Position numbers and translations under genes: made by a program
Notes under the pieces: generated by a model
Told to the model about the DNA's origin: nothing
The model's database searches: none
What the model saw: the letters and a program-made list of their open reading frames with translations, nothing else
Assembly: GCF_014333425.1 (NCBI RefSeq)
Contig: NZ_JACRYT010000011.1
Location: 45,328 to 109,327, forward strand
Direction: 5' to 3'
DNA length: 64,000 bases
DNA from: Zhenpiania hominis
Lineage (GTDB): Bacteria; Bacillota; Clostridia; Peptostreptococcales; Anaerovoracaceae
Shown here: positions 27,363 through 36,824 of the stretch, piece by piece
Layout of the letters: each line of letters begins with the position of its first letter
How positions within the stretch are numbered: position 1 is the first letter of the stretch

Positions 27363-29396
27363 ATGGACATTTTATCGTTGATTGCCCCCATAGCAGCGAT
27401 AATCGGTCTGATTGTGGCGTTTTCACTTGCCACATGGATTTCGAAGGCTGATGAGGGCAATGACCGCATGAGAGAGATTGCGGGACACATCAGAGAGGGT
27501 GCGATGGCATTCCTGAAGAGAGAATACAAGGTGATGGCAATTGTAATCATCGTCATCTTCCTGGTAATCGGCATCTTCATTGGCTGGGTGACAGCGCTGC
27601 TTTATGTAATCGGCGCGCTGCTTTCCGTTCTGGCAGGCTTCTTTGGAATGAATGTTGCGACCAAAGGTAACGTAAGAACTGCGAATGCGGCTCATGAAAG
27701 CGGAATCAACAAAGCGCTGAAAATCGCTTTCCGTTCCGGAGCGGTTATGGGACTTTGCGTATCCTGTCTGGGACTGCTGGGACTTGGCGTGATTTTCGTC
27801 GTAATGGGCGTTGATTGCGCAAATGTCGTAACCGGATTTGGTCTGGGAGCTTCTTCTATGGCGCTGTTTGGACGTGTAGGCGGCGGTATCTATACGAAAG
27901 CGGCGGATGTTGGCGCTGACCTGGTAGGTAAGGTTGAAGCGGGAATCCCGGAAGATGACCCGAGAAACCCGGCGGTTATCGCGGATAACGTAGGCGATAA
28001 CGTAGGAGACGTTGCCGGTATGGGGTCAGACCTGTTTGAGTCCTATGTAGGTTCTATTATTTCCGCGATTACAATCGCGGTTATCGTTCCGACGATTACG
28101 CCGGATTTTGGCACGAGTTTTGAACTTCCGCCTCTGGAAGGTTCCTTATTCCCACTGATTCTTTCCGCAGTTGGTATCATAGCCTCTGTTATCGGAATCC
28201 TGTGCGTAAGAGGGAAAGAAGGCAAAAATCCTGCCAGCGCGCTGAATATGGGTACGTATATCAGCGGTATCATCGTAGTTATCGTTTCCCTCATTCTGAG
28301 CAAAACAATGCTGGGAAATTACAACTGCGCGATCGCGATCATCGCGGGTCTGATTGTAGGAATCGCGATCGGAAAAATTACAGAAGTTTATACATCCGGA
28401 GATTTCAAATCGGTTAAGAGAATTGCGGATCAGTCTCAGACGGGTGCCGCTACAACTATTATCAGCGGACTGGGCGTTGGAATGCTGTCCACAGTATGGC
28501 CGATTATCTGCATTGCGGTTGGAATCTTCGTTGCAAACGGATTTGCCGGACTGTACGGTATTGCTCTGGCTGCGGTCGGCATGCTGTCCACAACCGGTAT
28601 GGTAGTAGCAGTTGACGCGTACGGTCCTGTATCCGATAATGCAGGCGGTATTGCGGAAATGTCCGAACTTCCTCCGGAAGTAAGAGAGATTACGGACAAG
28701 CTGGATGCGGTTGGAAACACAACAGCTGCTATTGGTAAAGGCTTTGCTATCGGATCTGCTGCTCTGACAGCTCTGGCGCTCTTCGCGTCCTTCTCTCAGG
28801 TAGCGAAAATTGATTCCATCAGCCTGCTGGCGCCAATGGTAATCATCGGACTGTTTATTGGCGCCATGCTGCCGTTCCTGTTCTCCGCTATGACGATGAA
28901 CTCCGTAGGTAAGGCGGCAAACCATATGATCGAAGAAGTAAGAAGACAGTTCAGAGAAAACCCTGGCATCATGGAAGGAACCGCAAAACCGGATTACGCG
29001 ACTTGCGTTGACATTTCCACAAAAGCGGCTCTGAAAGAAATGATGGCTCCGGGCCTGATGGCGATTATCGCGCCTCTGGCAGTGGGTATCATTCTGGGCG
29101 TGGAAGCTCTGGGTGGAATGCTGGCTGGTTCTCTCGCGGCAGGCGTACTGTTGGCTATTATGATGGCCAATGCCGGCGGCGCGTGGGATAATGCCAAGAA
29201 ATATGTTGAAGAAGGGCATTATGGCGGCAAGGGTTCGGAAACCCATAAGGCCACGGTTGTAGGCGACACGGTCGGCGACCCGTTCAAGGATACGTCCGGT
29301 CCGTCCATCAACATTCTGATCAAGCTAATGACGATTGTAGCAGTTGTATTCGCGCCTCTGTTCCTGAGTATCGGCGGTGGCGGCGGTCTTCTGTAA
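27363..29396 (+). CDS. hppA: K+-dependent membrane-bound pyrophosphatase
   Basis: A 677-residue ion-pumping pyrophosphatase with about 16 membrane helices. The hydrolytic centre is complete: [20 protein letters not shown], then [19 protein letters not shown], and near the end [25 protein letters not shown] has Ala, not Lys, at the position that separates K+-dependent from K+-independent enzymes, so K+ dependence is expected. Whether it pumps H+ or Na+ cannot be decided by eye. It recovers energy from pyrophosphate as an ion gradient. GGGAGG lies upstream of the ATG. A trk potassium operon occurs 14 kb away, which would suit a K+-requiring enzyme. Confidence 0.93.
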   Translation: MDILSLIAPIAAIIGLIVAFSLATWISKADEGNDRMREIAGHIREGAMAFLKREYKVMAIVIIVIFLVIGIFIGWVTALLYVIGALLSVLAGFFGMNVATKGNVRTANAAHESGINKALKIAFRSGAVMGLCVSCLGLLGLGVIFVVMGVDCANVVTGFGLGASSMALFGRVGGGIYTKAADVGADLVGKVEAGIPEDDPRNPAVIADNVGDNVGDVAGMGSDLFESYVGSIISAITIAVIVPTITPDFGTSFELPPLEGSLFPLILSAVGIIASVIGILCVRGKEGKNPASALNMGTYISGIIVVIVSLILSKTMLGNYNCAIAIIAGLIVGIAIGKITEVYTSGDFKSVKRIADQSQTGAATTIISGLGVGMLSTVWPIICIAVGIFVANGFAGLYGIALAAVGMLSTTGMVVAVDAYGPVSDNAGGIAEMSELPPEVREITDKLDAVGNTTAAIGKGFAIGSAALTALALFASFSQVAKIDSISLLAPMVIIGLFIGAMLPFLFSAMTMNSVGKAANHMIEEVRRQFRENPGIMEGTAKPDYATCVDISTKAALKEMMAPGLMAIIAPLAVGIILGVEALGGMLAGSLAAGVLLAIMMANAGGAWDNAKKYVEEGHYGGKGSETHKATVVGDTVGDPFKDTSGPSINILIKLMTIVAVVFAPLFLSIGGGGGLL

Positions 29397-29420
29397 ACAA
29401 AAAATCAACTTTTGAAGAGA

Positions 29421-29459
29421 AAAAACGAGACAAGGGCTTAGCCTTTCGTCTCGTTTTTT
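29421..29459 (+). terminator. hppA terminator
   Basis: ACGAGAC (29425-29431) pairs with GTCTCGT (29448-29454), extended by AAAAA/TTTTT, with a small inner AAGG/CCTT helix. It follows hppA by about 25 bases. Confidence 0.9.
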
Positions 29460-29698
29460 CGTATATACAGCATAGGGATTTTGCAGAAAAATCATTACTA
29501 TTTTTACTAAAATTTCCTTCGCGTCTTACCCTTCCTTTGCGCCTAAATCTCTTTTTTATAGAATTCTCAAATTGTAAAAAGGAGTGTCTCAATATCAAGA
29601 AAAACAAATTGTCAAGAGCCAAGTTTTACATTAAAAAGTCCAATTGTTACAATGTTTCAAAGTAACTTTTTTGTTGGACATAAAAGCTTTCAAAGCCC
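29460..29698. other. AT-rich gene-free stretch before the insertion element
   Basis: No coding sequence or RNA gene was recognised. The sequence is AT-rich and may be an upstream activating region of the strong promoter that follows it. Confidence 0.5.
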
Positions 29699-29727
29699 TT
29701 GACAAAATCTGGATAGGGTAATATATT
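29699..29727 (+). promoter_or_regulatory. Consensus promoter cut off by the IS element
   Basis: A perfect TTGACA (29699-29704) and TATATT (29722-29727) are separated by 17 bases. The insertion element begins 6 bases after the -10 box. Removing the element would put this promoter about 45 bases before the start codon of the large secreted protein, so it is probably that gene's original promoter. Confidence 0.75.
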
Positions 29728-29904
29728 GCTGTGGGGCTGTCGCGTTAACGAGAAATAAGCGTTAGTGCACAGCCCTTTCTTCATGCGTTGAAAAATGGCG
29801 GATGAATCAGGCAAGGGTGCTCCGTCATTCGTTCTTTTTATATAATGCAAACAGAGACAGCCTGGCTGTCCCCAATATTTTTGTATCATATTTTTGTTAC
29901 AAAA

Positions 29905-31545
29905 TTATGCAACTTTCTCTGTGTCTTCTTTCAATTCATAAAGGTGCAAATCAAGCTTGTCTTTCTGGATTCTGCTATGCAGCCAGCCAAGATTATGTGC
30001 CATGGCATAAAGGACATATTCTGCAAATACATTATCCGTTCCCCGGCACAAAAACCTGGTGAATCCACTGTCTCCTTTAATGTCTGCAAATCCGCCTTCT
30101 GCCTGGATGCTTCGGTTCATACGGAGTTGCTTTCCCTCTTTGGAATTGATCAGACGGTATTCTTCTTCCCTCAGCTCTTCAAACAATCTGGATACAATCA
30201 GTTTCTTGTAACGTTTTTCCAGAGGCTTTTTCCAGTTCCTTCCTGACAGACACTTTTCCCTGTAAGGGCAACCTCCGCATTCCCGGCATACATAGTGGGT
30301 TTCCTCACGGCAGTATCCGGATGACGTCTTTCTGGTTTTCTTCCCTGCTTTTTCTACCTTCTTTCCGTTATGACAGATGTAAAAGTCTCCCTCCCTGTCG
30401 TAGGCCATGTTTTCCTTTTTCCCGATTTCCTGCGAGAATTTCTTCGTTCCCAGCTGCTCATAATTGGATGGTTTGATGTAGGCTTTAATCTCTTTATCTC
30501 TTAGAAATACTAAGTTTTCCTCACTCTCATACCCCGCATCGGCAACGATACGTTCAAACTGAAACTCCAAAGACGCTTCCATCTGCTCCATAAATGGTTT
30601 CAGGGTCAGCACATCTGACGGATTCGGATAAACACCTACAGCCACAATGAATCCGGAATTGACGGCATGCTGGATATTGTAGGCAGGCTTCAGCTGCCCG
30701 TTCATCCTATGGTCGTCCTTCATGTGCATGAATGTAGCGTCAGGATCCGTTTTGGAATAGCTGTTACGGTTTCCGCATCTGCGGAGTTTGTCTTCATACT
30801 CGTTAATCTTTTTCAACGCAGCTTCCAGATCCTCGATGTCCTTTTGCAATTGTTCTTTTCTTTTACCACGTCCGGATACAAATTCAAGTTTTGCTTCTTC
30901 TGCTTTCCTCCACAGCTTTTTCAGAATCTTTTTTACATGTTGTTTCTTCACTTCCTTATGCCAGAGAGGTTTCATTTCATACCGGTCGATTATTTCGCCC
31001 ACAAGTAATGCCGTTTTCTGCAGCAGCCTGGCTTGGTGTTTGGTTACAGATTTCTTCCATACAAATGTGTATTTATTGGCAGAAGCCTCAATCTTTGTTC
31101 CGTCAATGAAGACTTCCGTTGTCGTAATCTGCTCCAATTCCAACAGCATACGAGCCATTTGCGACAGAAACAGTTCCGCACATTTTCCAAAGTGTTCGCT
31201 GCGGAAACGTGCGATAGCGGAATGGTCCGGTGCCTGTCTGCCTTCAAGAAGATACATGTAATTGATGTCACGTTTACAGTTTTTCTCGATGCTTCTGGAC
31301 GAGATATCTTTCCTTTCATGATAAGCATAGAGCATGATTTTCAGCATAATTTCAGGAGACGCGTATTTCTCTGATGGCATTCTTTCATAAGTATCATAGA
31401 GAGCAGTCAGATCCATTTCCTCCACAAACTGACTGATGAGCCTCACACAATCATTAGCTGGTATACATGCATCGATTTCCATTGGAATTTTCAGTTGATA
31501 TTCCTTCGTATTTAAAGTATACTCTTTACGTAAGATATTTTTCAC
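29905..31545 (-). CDS. IS1182-family transposase
   Basis: A 546-residue DDE transposase. Order: an N-terminal helix-turn-helix part with CIPANDCVRLISQFVEEMDL and RSIEKNCKRDINYMYLLEGR, the first catalytic Asp in EVFIDGTKIEASANKYTFVW, a long charged coiled coil (about 190-255), the second Asp in VADAGYESEENLVFL, a Cys cluster CRECGGCPYREKC, and the final Glu in QAEGGFADIKGDSGF. The listed start is a GTG without a clear ribosome-binding site; an ATG 21 codons later (31482) is also possible. The family copies and pastes or cuts and pastes its own element. It is opposite in direction to the flanking genes. Confidence 0.93.
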   Translation of the reverse strand: MKNILRKEYTLNTKEYQLKIPMEIDACIPANDCVRLISQFVEEMDLTALYDTYERMPSEKYASPEIMLKIMLYAYHERKDISSRSIEKNCKRDINYMYLLEGRQAPDHSAIARFRSEHFGKCAELFLSQMARMLLELEQITTTEVFIDGTKIEASANKYTFVWKKSVTKHQARLLQKTALLVGEIIDRYEMKPLWHKEVKKQHVKKILKKLWRKAEEAKLEFVSGRGKRKEQLQKDIEDLEAALKKINEYEDKLRRCGNRNSYSKTDPDATFMHMKDDHRMNGQLKPAYNIQHAVNSGFIVAVGVYPNPSDVLTLKPFMEQMEASLEFQFERIVADAGYESEENLVFLRDKEIKAYIKPSNYEQLGTKKFSQEIGKKENMAYDREGDFYICHNGKKVEKAGKKTRKTSSGYCREETHYVCRECGGCPYREKCLSGRNWKKPLEKRYKKLIVSRLFEELREEEYRLINSKEGKQLRMNRSIQAEGGFADIKGDSGFTRFLCRGTDNVFAEYVLYAMAHNLGWLHSRIQKDKLDLHLYELKEDTEKVA

Positions 31546-31558
31546 ACAACTATTTTAC

Positions 31559-31605
31559 ACCAACAGCCCGTGATGTTACGACATTTTAGGGCTGTTTTTT
31601 GTTGT
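31559..31605 (+). terminator. Plus-strand terminator inside the IS right end
   Basis: CAACAGCCC pairs with GGGCTGTT, followed by TTTTT. It faces rightwards, towards the secreted-protein gene. It would stop transcripts that enter the element from the left-hand promoter. Confidence 0.65.
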
Positions 31606-31707
31606 TTTTTGCGTACACAAAAAAGCTGTCACACTAACAGTCATTTCCCGTTAATGCGACAGCCCCATCCGATTATTTTTTTACATATTTAAGACAAGGA
31701 GGAAAAC

Positions 31708-34700
31708 ATGGAAGCAAGAAAAAGTGCGAAGCTTTTGGCATGGCTGATTGCGCTTGCAGTGGTGTTTACCATGACGCTGCCATCGTCCGTTGTATGGGCG
31801 GCAGAAGATAATGCGTCTGACAACGCGGCAAAGATTGGCGATCAGGAATATGCGACCCTTCAAAAAGCAGTTAATGCAACTAAAGGTGATGCGACAATTC
31901 AAATGCTGAAAGATGTTAAGGAAGATGTGACTATTGCAGAAGATGATACAGTCACAATTGACCTGAATGGGAAAACAATTACTAATGAAACGAAAACTCA
32001 TACCATCACTAATGAAGGAAATCTAACAATTACTGGTGAGGGTATCGTGGACAATGTGACACATCAAACAGCAGCAATCCATAATGCGCAGGGTGGAACA
32101 GTTGTCCTAAATGGCGGAACATATACCCGCAGCAAGGAGAATGGACAGAGCGCTGAAGCTAGCGGCGGGAATTCATTTTACAATATCCGCAATTATGGAA
32201 AAATGACGATTAATGAAGGTGTCACCGTTAAACAGGATGGACATTTTTCTAGCTTGATTGAAAATGGTTACTATGATGGAAACCAAAACACAGCAAAAAT
32301 AAATGCTGAAATGATTATTAATGGCGGTACTTTTGAGGGAGGACTCAATACAATTAAAAATGATGACTATGGAGTTCTTACAATCAATGGTGGTACCTTT
32401 AAAAATGTAACACAGGCCGCTTTCCTCAACTGGAATGAAGCGACAGTGACAGGAGGAACTTTCACAGTAGCAAGTGAAGCAGAAGGTCCGGCAATTTTAA
32501 ATGGAAAATTAAATGACACCATGGACAAGGGTGTTCTGAAAATTTCAGGTGGGACTTTTACTGCTGGTGGAAATCATGCCGCTATTGAGCAGATGGGAGG
32601 CTCTACTTCTATTGGTGATATCTCCATCACCGGAGGAACCTTTAGCACAAATCCGGATAAATATATTGCAGATGGATATCTGGCAGATAAAACGGAAGAT
32701 GGATATCAGATCATCAAAGAAGGTGACACAACAGAAAATGTGGCGCTGGTAGGAAAAACCTATTATCCAACTCTGAAAGAAGCCATTGACGCGGCAGAAG
32801 CAGGCGACACCGTAACCCTGCTCAAAGACATCACTGTAGATATGGGTGATAAGGATGCGGCGGCAATTGCTATTACAAAGAAACTGACATTAGATGGAAA
32901 CGGTAAAACCATCGCTGCAAACAAAATCGACGCAAAGGAAGGAATGGGCCATATCCTGGGAATCCAAGGCGCTAACGTAAAAGTAAGAGATCTTACAATT
33001 GACGGTACGGACAAATCCGCGAGACATGGTATCCAGGTTTATGGAGAAGGCAGCAAGGCGACACTGTACTCTGTAACAGTAAAAAACTGTTTCGGATATG
33101 GACTGGTTGTAAACGGAGCGACAGCGACAGCGACCAGACTGACGACTGATGGAAACGGCTGGGGCGGCGTAAATGTTACCAAAGGCGTTAATATCACAGA
33201 CAATCCGTCTTTCACACTGAACAGCGGAACTCTGACTGACGAAAATCCGATTCAGATAGATGTAGAAAAGGGCGATTTAGATGCTGATTGGGTAACCTTT
33301 GGTGAAGGTGCCGGAGAATGGGATATCATCACAGACGCAGAAACTGGTGATGGTAGACCAGCGATCCAGTGGAAACCGGCAAAAGGCGAAGCAGTTGCTC
33401 AGGTAAATGGATCCAACTATGCGACCCTTGAGGCAGCGATTACAGCAGCGAAAGAAAACGCGACTGTAAAACTGCTGAAAGATATCACAGTAAAAACAGT
33501 TAAAAAGGATTCTCCGATTATTTTGCTCAACAAGACCCTGACGCTGGATGGAAATGGAAAGACTATTACGGCTGAACTCGGCGACATTAAGCCGGCTGAA
33601 GACGCTGAGAATAAGGGTATGAGCCATGTTCTCGGCTTGCAGGCAAAAGACATTGTGGTAAAGAATCTGACGATCAATGGCGGAGATGCGGCAAGACATG
33701 GCGTGCAGACTTACGGAGCAGACAATAGCGCTACTCTGGAAAATGTGATGATCAAAGACTGTACCGGATATGGCGCGGTAGCCAATGGTTCAATCCTTAC
33801 CGTTAACGGACTTAACACCAGTGGAAACAACTGGGGTGGCATCAATGTATCCAAAGGAAGTAATGTGACAAATACGCCTACACTTCAGTTCAATAAAGGA
33901 ACATTGGAAGAAGAAAATAAGATTCAGCTGGATAATGTAGATGGCTCATCTGTAGTTGATACAGTGGTTGAATTCGGTGATGAAGCGGGCCCATGGCATG
34001 CGGAAAAATCTGCAGATGAAAATATTATTAAGTACTTGCCAGGCGCGGATATTACAGGTATTAAACTGAATGTGACAGAGATGACTCTGGAAGTAGGCGA
34101 TAAAGCACAGTTAATCGCCACTGTATCTCCGGAAAACGCTTACAATAAAGACGTAACATGGTCCGTTCCAGAGGGCACAACAGAAATCCAAGTAGATGCT
34201 GACACAGGTGTTGTAACAGCATTCAAAAAGGCTGAGAAGGTAGAGGTTACTGCAACTGCAAAAGATGGAAAAACGACTGCGACGTGTAATATTACGGTTA
34301 CAGAAGACGCAGACGAGACAACAACCCTCACCGTACAGCCGTCCGTTACTGATACTACGATGAATGCAGATGACATCGTTACCGCCATTAACAATGCGGA
34401 TGATGCGGATGAAATTCTGGTTAACGTTCCGAGTGATACCAATAATGTAATTAGCAAGGACGTATTCGCGGCAGCTAAAGAAGGAAATGCGGGTAAACTG
34501 ATTATTAAAACGGAAAAGGCCACTTTCACCTTTGACGCGGCTCAGATTGAAAACGCGGCGGATGTGAACGTAGAGATTACAGATGCAAAGGATGTAGATG
34601 TTGATGAATGGCTTCCGGGAGCTACAACAGAAGCGATCGAGCTGACTCACGACGGAAACTTCCCGGCACCGGCAACTATTACTTACACTTTAAGCAGTGA

Positions 34701-35985
34701 CAGTGGCATTACTGCAGGTGCTACCGTATATCTCTATTACTATAACGATTATAACGACGGCGCTCTGGAGCTGATGGCCCAGGATGCGCTGACTGTGGCG
34801 GATAACTCGGTTACCTTTACGCTGGCTCATGCTTCCGCTTATGTATTCAGTGCAGAGCAAATCGAAGCTACAACAGTTGCGGAGAATATTGAGGAAGTAA
34901 TTGCGGCCATCGGTACGGTAACATATGGAGATGAGACAAAAGCTGCAATCGAAAAGGCGAGAGAACAGTATGATCTGTTTGCGAAGCAGTATCCGGAAGA
35001 TACCGATAAGGTGGGAAATCTGGATACTCTGACTGCGGCGGAAGCTGCTTACAAAGCGCTGGACGATGAAGTTCAGGCCTTCAAGTCAGAGTTTGACGCC
35101 TTCTATGACAAAGTTAAAGATGGCGGCGTAATGTCTTATGAAGAGCAGCAGCAGGTTCCGAAGCTGAGAGCGGCGTTTGAAGCACTGGATGACAGCCAGA
35201 AGAAAGCATTGGAAGCTTATGAGCAGGATTTGCAGACAGTAGAAGATATCTGCAAAGCTTCCCAGGAAGGTGAAGTCGTATCCCAGGCGAACCGCGTAAG
35301 CAAAGCAGTCGCGGAAAAACTGCCGACAAACGTGGCATTCACAACTGCGGTTAAGAGCCAGATTGACGCGGTAAGAGCGCTGTATGACAGTGTTGTAGCG
35401 GAAACTCCGGATGCGAAAGTTCTGCTGACCTCCGAGCTGGCGGCAATTGAAAAAGCGGAAGCTGCGTATAAGACAGCGAAGAGAGCGGCGTACAGCAGCG
35501 CGAAGATTTCTCTCAGCACAACGAAGTACACTTACAACGGCAAGGCAAAACGGCCGACCGTAAAAGGCCTGAGCGCCTTTGTAAATGGAACGGATTACAC
35601 CATCGCTTACAAGAGCAACGTGAAATCCGGAAAAGCAACGGTAACGGTAACTGGTAAGGGCGACTGCGCGGGATTCTCCGCGAAGACTGCGACCTTCCGC
35701 ATTGTTCCGAATAAAGCGGCTATCAGCAAGCTGACAAAAGGCAAGAGAAACATGAAGGTTCGGATTAAGAGCCAGAAAAAAGCGGCTGTAAGCGGCTACC
35801 AGATTGCTTATAAATACGGAAAATCCGGAAAATACAAAAAGGTTACAACCACGAAGCTGACGAAGAAGATCCGCAAGCTGAAGACGAAGAAGTACTACTA
35901 TGTAAAAGTTCGTGCTTACAAGAAGATCGACGGCAAGAAATACTACGGAACTTACAGCAAAATCAAAAAGATCAAAGTTCGTTAA
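31708..35985 (+). CDS. Large secreted beta-helix protein with Big2-like domain
   Basis: A 1425-residue secreted protein. It has a signal peptide (about 1-33, ending VVWAAE) and a right-handed beta-helix built from short NGGTF/TITG repeats (about 60-330). Two tandem copies of a 170-190-residue module follow (about 349-535 and 567-750, each with TLDGNGKTI, RHG and WGGVNV/WGGINV). After these come a bacterial Ig-like Big2 domain (about 780-865, LEVGDKAQLIATVSPENA, then VTW), helical repeats (about 1050-1260), and a very basic C-terminus (KKYYYVKVRAYKKIDGKKYYG) resembling a fibronectin III fold. No LPXTG or SLH motif is seen, so attachment may be through the basic domain. Adhesion or glycan binding is a reasonable guess. 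AAGGAGG precedes the ATG, but the native promoter appears separated by the IS. Confidence 0.8.
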   Translation: MEARKSAKLLAWLIALAVVFTMTLPSSVVWAAEDNASDNAAKIGDQEYATLQKAVNATKGDATIQMLKDVKEDVTIAEDDTVTIDLNGKTITNETKTHTITNEGNLTITGEGIVDNVTHQTAAIHNAQGGTVVLNGGTYTRSKENGQSAEASGGNSFYNIRNYGKMTINEGVTVKQDGHFSSLIENGYYDGNQNTAKINAEMIINGGTFEGGLNTIKNDDYGVLTINGGTFKNVTQAAFLNWNEATVTGGTFTVASEAEGPAILNGKLNDTMDKGVLKISGGTFTAGGNHAAIEQMGGSTSIGDISITGGTFSTNPDKYIADGYLADKTEDGYQIIKEGDTTENVALVGKTYYPTLKEAIDAAEAGDTVTLLKDITVDMGDKDAAAIAITKKLTLDGNGKTIAANKIDAKEGMGHILGIQGANVKVRDLTIDGTDKSARHGIQVYGEGSKATLYSVTVKNCFGYGLVVNGATATATRLTTDGNGWGGVNVTKGVNITDNPSFTLNSGTLTDENPIQIDVEKGDLDADWVTFGEGAGEWDIITDAETGDGRPAIQWKPAKGEAVAQVNGSNYATLEAAITAAKENATVKLLKDITVKTVKKDSPIILLNKTLTLDGNGKTITAELGDIKPAEDAENKGMSHVLGLQAKDIVVKNLTINGGDAARHGVQTYGADNSATLENVMIKDCTGYGAVANGSILTVNGLNTSGNNWGGINVSKGSNVTNTPTLQFNKGTLEEENKIQLDNVDGSSVVDTVVEFGDEAGPWHAEKSADENIIKYLPGADITGIKLNVTEMTLEVGDKAQLIATVSPENAYNKDVTWSVPEGTTEIQVDADTGVVTAFKKAEKVEVTATAKDGKTTATCNITVTEDADETTTLTVQPSVTDTTMNADDIVTAINNADDADEILVNVPSDTNNVISKDVFAAAKEGNAGKLIIKTEKATFTFDAAQIENAADVNVEITDAKDVDVDEWLPGATTEAIELTHDGNFPAPATITYTLSSDSGITAGATVYLYYYNDYNDGALELMAQDALTVADNSVTFTLAHASAYVFSAEQIEATTVAENIEEVIAAIGTVTYGDETKAAIEKAREQYDLFAKQYPEDTDKVGNLDTLTAAEAAYKALDDEVQAFKSEFDAFYDKVKDGGVMSYEEQQQVPKLRAAFEALDDSQKKALEAYEQDLQTVEDICKASQEGEVVSQANRVSKAVAEKLPTNVAFTTAVKSQIDAVRALYDSVVAETPDAKVLLTSELAAIEKAEAAYKTAKRAAYSSAKISLSTTKYTYNGKAKRPTVKGLSAFVNGTDYTIAYKSNVKSGKATVTVTGKGDCAGFSAKTATFRIVPNKAAISKLTKGKRNMKVRIKSQKKAAVSGYQIAYKYGKSGKYKKVTTTKLTKKIRKLKTKKYYYVKVRAYKKIDGKKYYGTYSKIKKIKVR
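32752..33960 (+). repeat. Tandem duplicated module within the secreted-protein gene
   Basis: Two consecutive modules, about 32752-33320 and 33405-33960, encode similar proteins. Both share the order ATL/TLKEAI, LLKDITV, LTLDGNGKTI, H(I/V)LG, DLTI/NLTI, RHG, GYG, WGG and (K/R)G..L..EN. The copies have diverged in sequence but keep length, which indicates an old internal duplication. Confidence 0.7.
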
Positions 35986-36004
35986 GAACCATCCTTAGAA
36001 CAAC

Positions 36005-36050
36005 AAGAAAAGCGGGGCTGCCTGAAAGGGCAAGCCTCGCTTTTCTTGCA
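36005..36050 (+). terminator. Terminator after the secreted-protein gene
   Basis: A long stem AAGAAAAGCGGGGCT / AGCCTCGCTTTTCTT with one mismatch lies about 20 bases after the stop. It is A-rich and T-rich at its ends, so it may also serve the convergent tetR gene. Confidence 0.85.
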
Positions 36051-36072
36051 TATTACATTCCAGCAGAGGCAG

Positions 36073-36645
36073 TTATTCTAAAAACTGCCCGCCGTGAAGC
36101 GACAGCTCCGCCGCGAGAGCGGCGATTTCCTCTGGGCTTTCCTTCATGCCGGTATCCAGCCAGGTCTGGATCAGGCCGATGTGGCCGCTGATGATAAAGG
36201 CGTAAAAATACTCGAACTGCCGGGCGTCGATATGCTCGTATTTCTTCTCCCAGGTCTGAAAACACTTATCATGAACCAGCCCTTTGAGCCGCTCCAGGAA
36301 GGTGATATCTCCATTTTCTCCCAGAAACGCCGCGCATAGATCCGCGTTTTCCGCCAGATATGCGTAGATGCGGGAAAAAAGGGGCAGCAGGGAGCGGGAA
36401 AGCTCCTCATCGGAAACCGAGTCCAGAATTCTTTGAAACTCCGTCATAATCGTATCTTCGATTTTTTCCACCATATCGTAAATGTCCCGGTAATGGAGAT
36501 AAAAGGTCCCTCGGTTCATATCCACCAGATCGGTCAGCTCCTTGACCGTAATTTCCTTCAGGCTTTTTTTCAGCATCAGCCTGGCAAGCCCCTGCCGAAG
36601 CTGATTTTTTGTTTTGCGGACCCGGCGATCGACCGGCTTTTCCAT
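36073..36645 (-). CDS. TetR family transcriptional regulator
   Basis: About 190 residues from the ATG at 36645, which has AAGGAGG at a good distance; an in-frame TTG 9 bases earlier is too close. The helix-turn-helix covers residues about 8-55 (KEITVKELTDLVDMNRGTFYLHYRD). The ligand domain behind it resembles the DhaS/TetR_C group (PLFSRIYAYLAENADLCAAFLGENGD). It diverges from the MMPL exporter operon. Two AATGTTCATTA direct repeats in the shared promoter region are candidate operators, so it probably represses the exporter and itself. Confidence 0.9.
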   Translation of the reverse strand: MEKPVDRRVRKTKNQLRQGLARLMLKKSLKEITVKELTDLVDMNRGTFYLHYRDIYDMVEKIEDTIMTEFQRILDSVSDEELSRSLLPLFSRIYAYLAENADLCAAFLGENGDITFLERLKGLVHDKCFQTWEKKYEHIDARQFEYFYAFIISGHIGLIQTWLDTGMKESPEEIAALAAELSLHGGQFLE

Positions 36646-36685
36646 TTTAAACAACCTCCTTCCAAAATCAACACGCGCCGCTGGG

Positions 36686-36785
36686 AATGTTCATTATTCT
36701 ACAGCAAAAGCGGAATTGCTTATTGAAAAATCCGTTAAAATCATTATAATAAAATACAGCTGATAAATCAACACAATGTTCATTA
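36686..36785. promoter_or_regulatory. Candidate TetR operator repeats in divergent promoter region
   Basis: AATGTTCATTA occurs at 36686-36696 and again at 36775-36785, one near each divergent gene. The second copy is followed by ATAGAAT and a nearby GTTGAT. AATCAACAC is also repeated (near 36665 and 36768). The paired arrangement suggests regulator binding at both promoters. Confidence 0.55.
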
Positions 36786-36824
36786 ATAGAATCTTGTTGA
36801 TAAATGAAAACAAAAGGGGGATGT

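Larger units (their letters stand above)
29733..31666 (-). mobile_element. IS1182-family insertion sequence
   Basis: A 1934-bp element bounded by imperfect terminal inverted repeats. The left end (29733 on) begins GGGGCTGTCGCGTTAACG and the right end, read inwards from 31666, begins GGGGCTGTCGCATTAACG. Similarity extends for about 35 bases with a few mismatches. One full-length transposase is encoded on the minus strand. No target-site duplication is evident: the flanks are ATTGCTGT on the left and ATCCGATT on the right. The open reading frame is intact, so the element may still move. Confidence 0.9.

Noticed and set aside
29733..31666. Degenerate or partial insertion element
   Set aside because: Both inverted ends and an uninterrupted transposase frame with the D, D and E residues are present.
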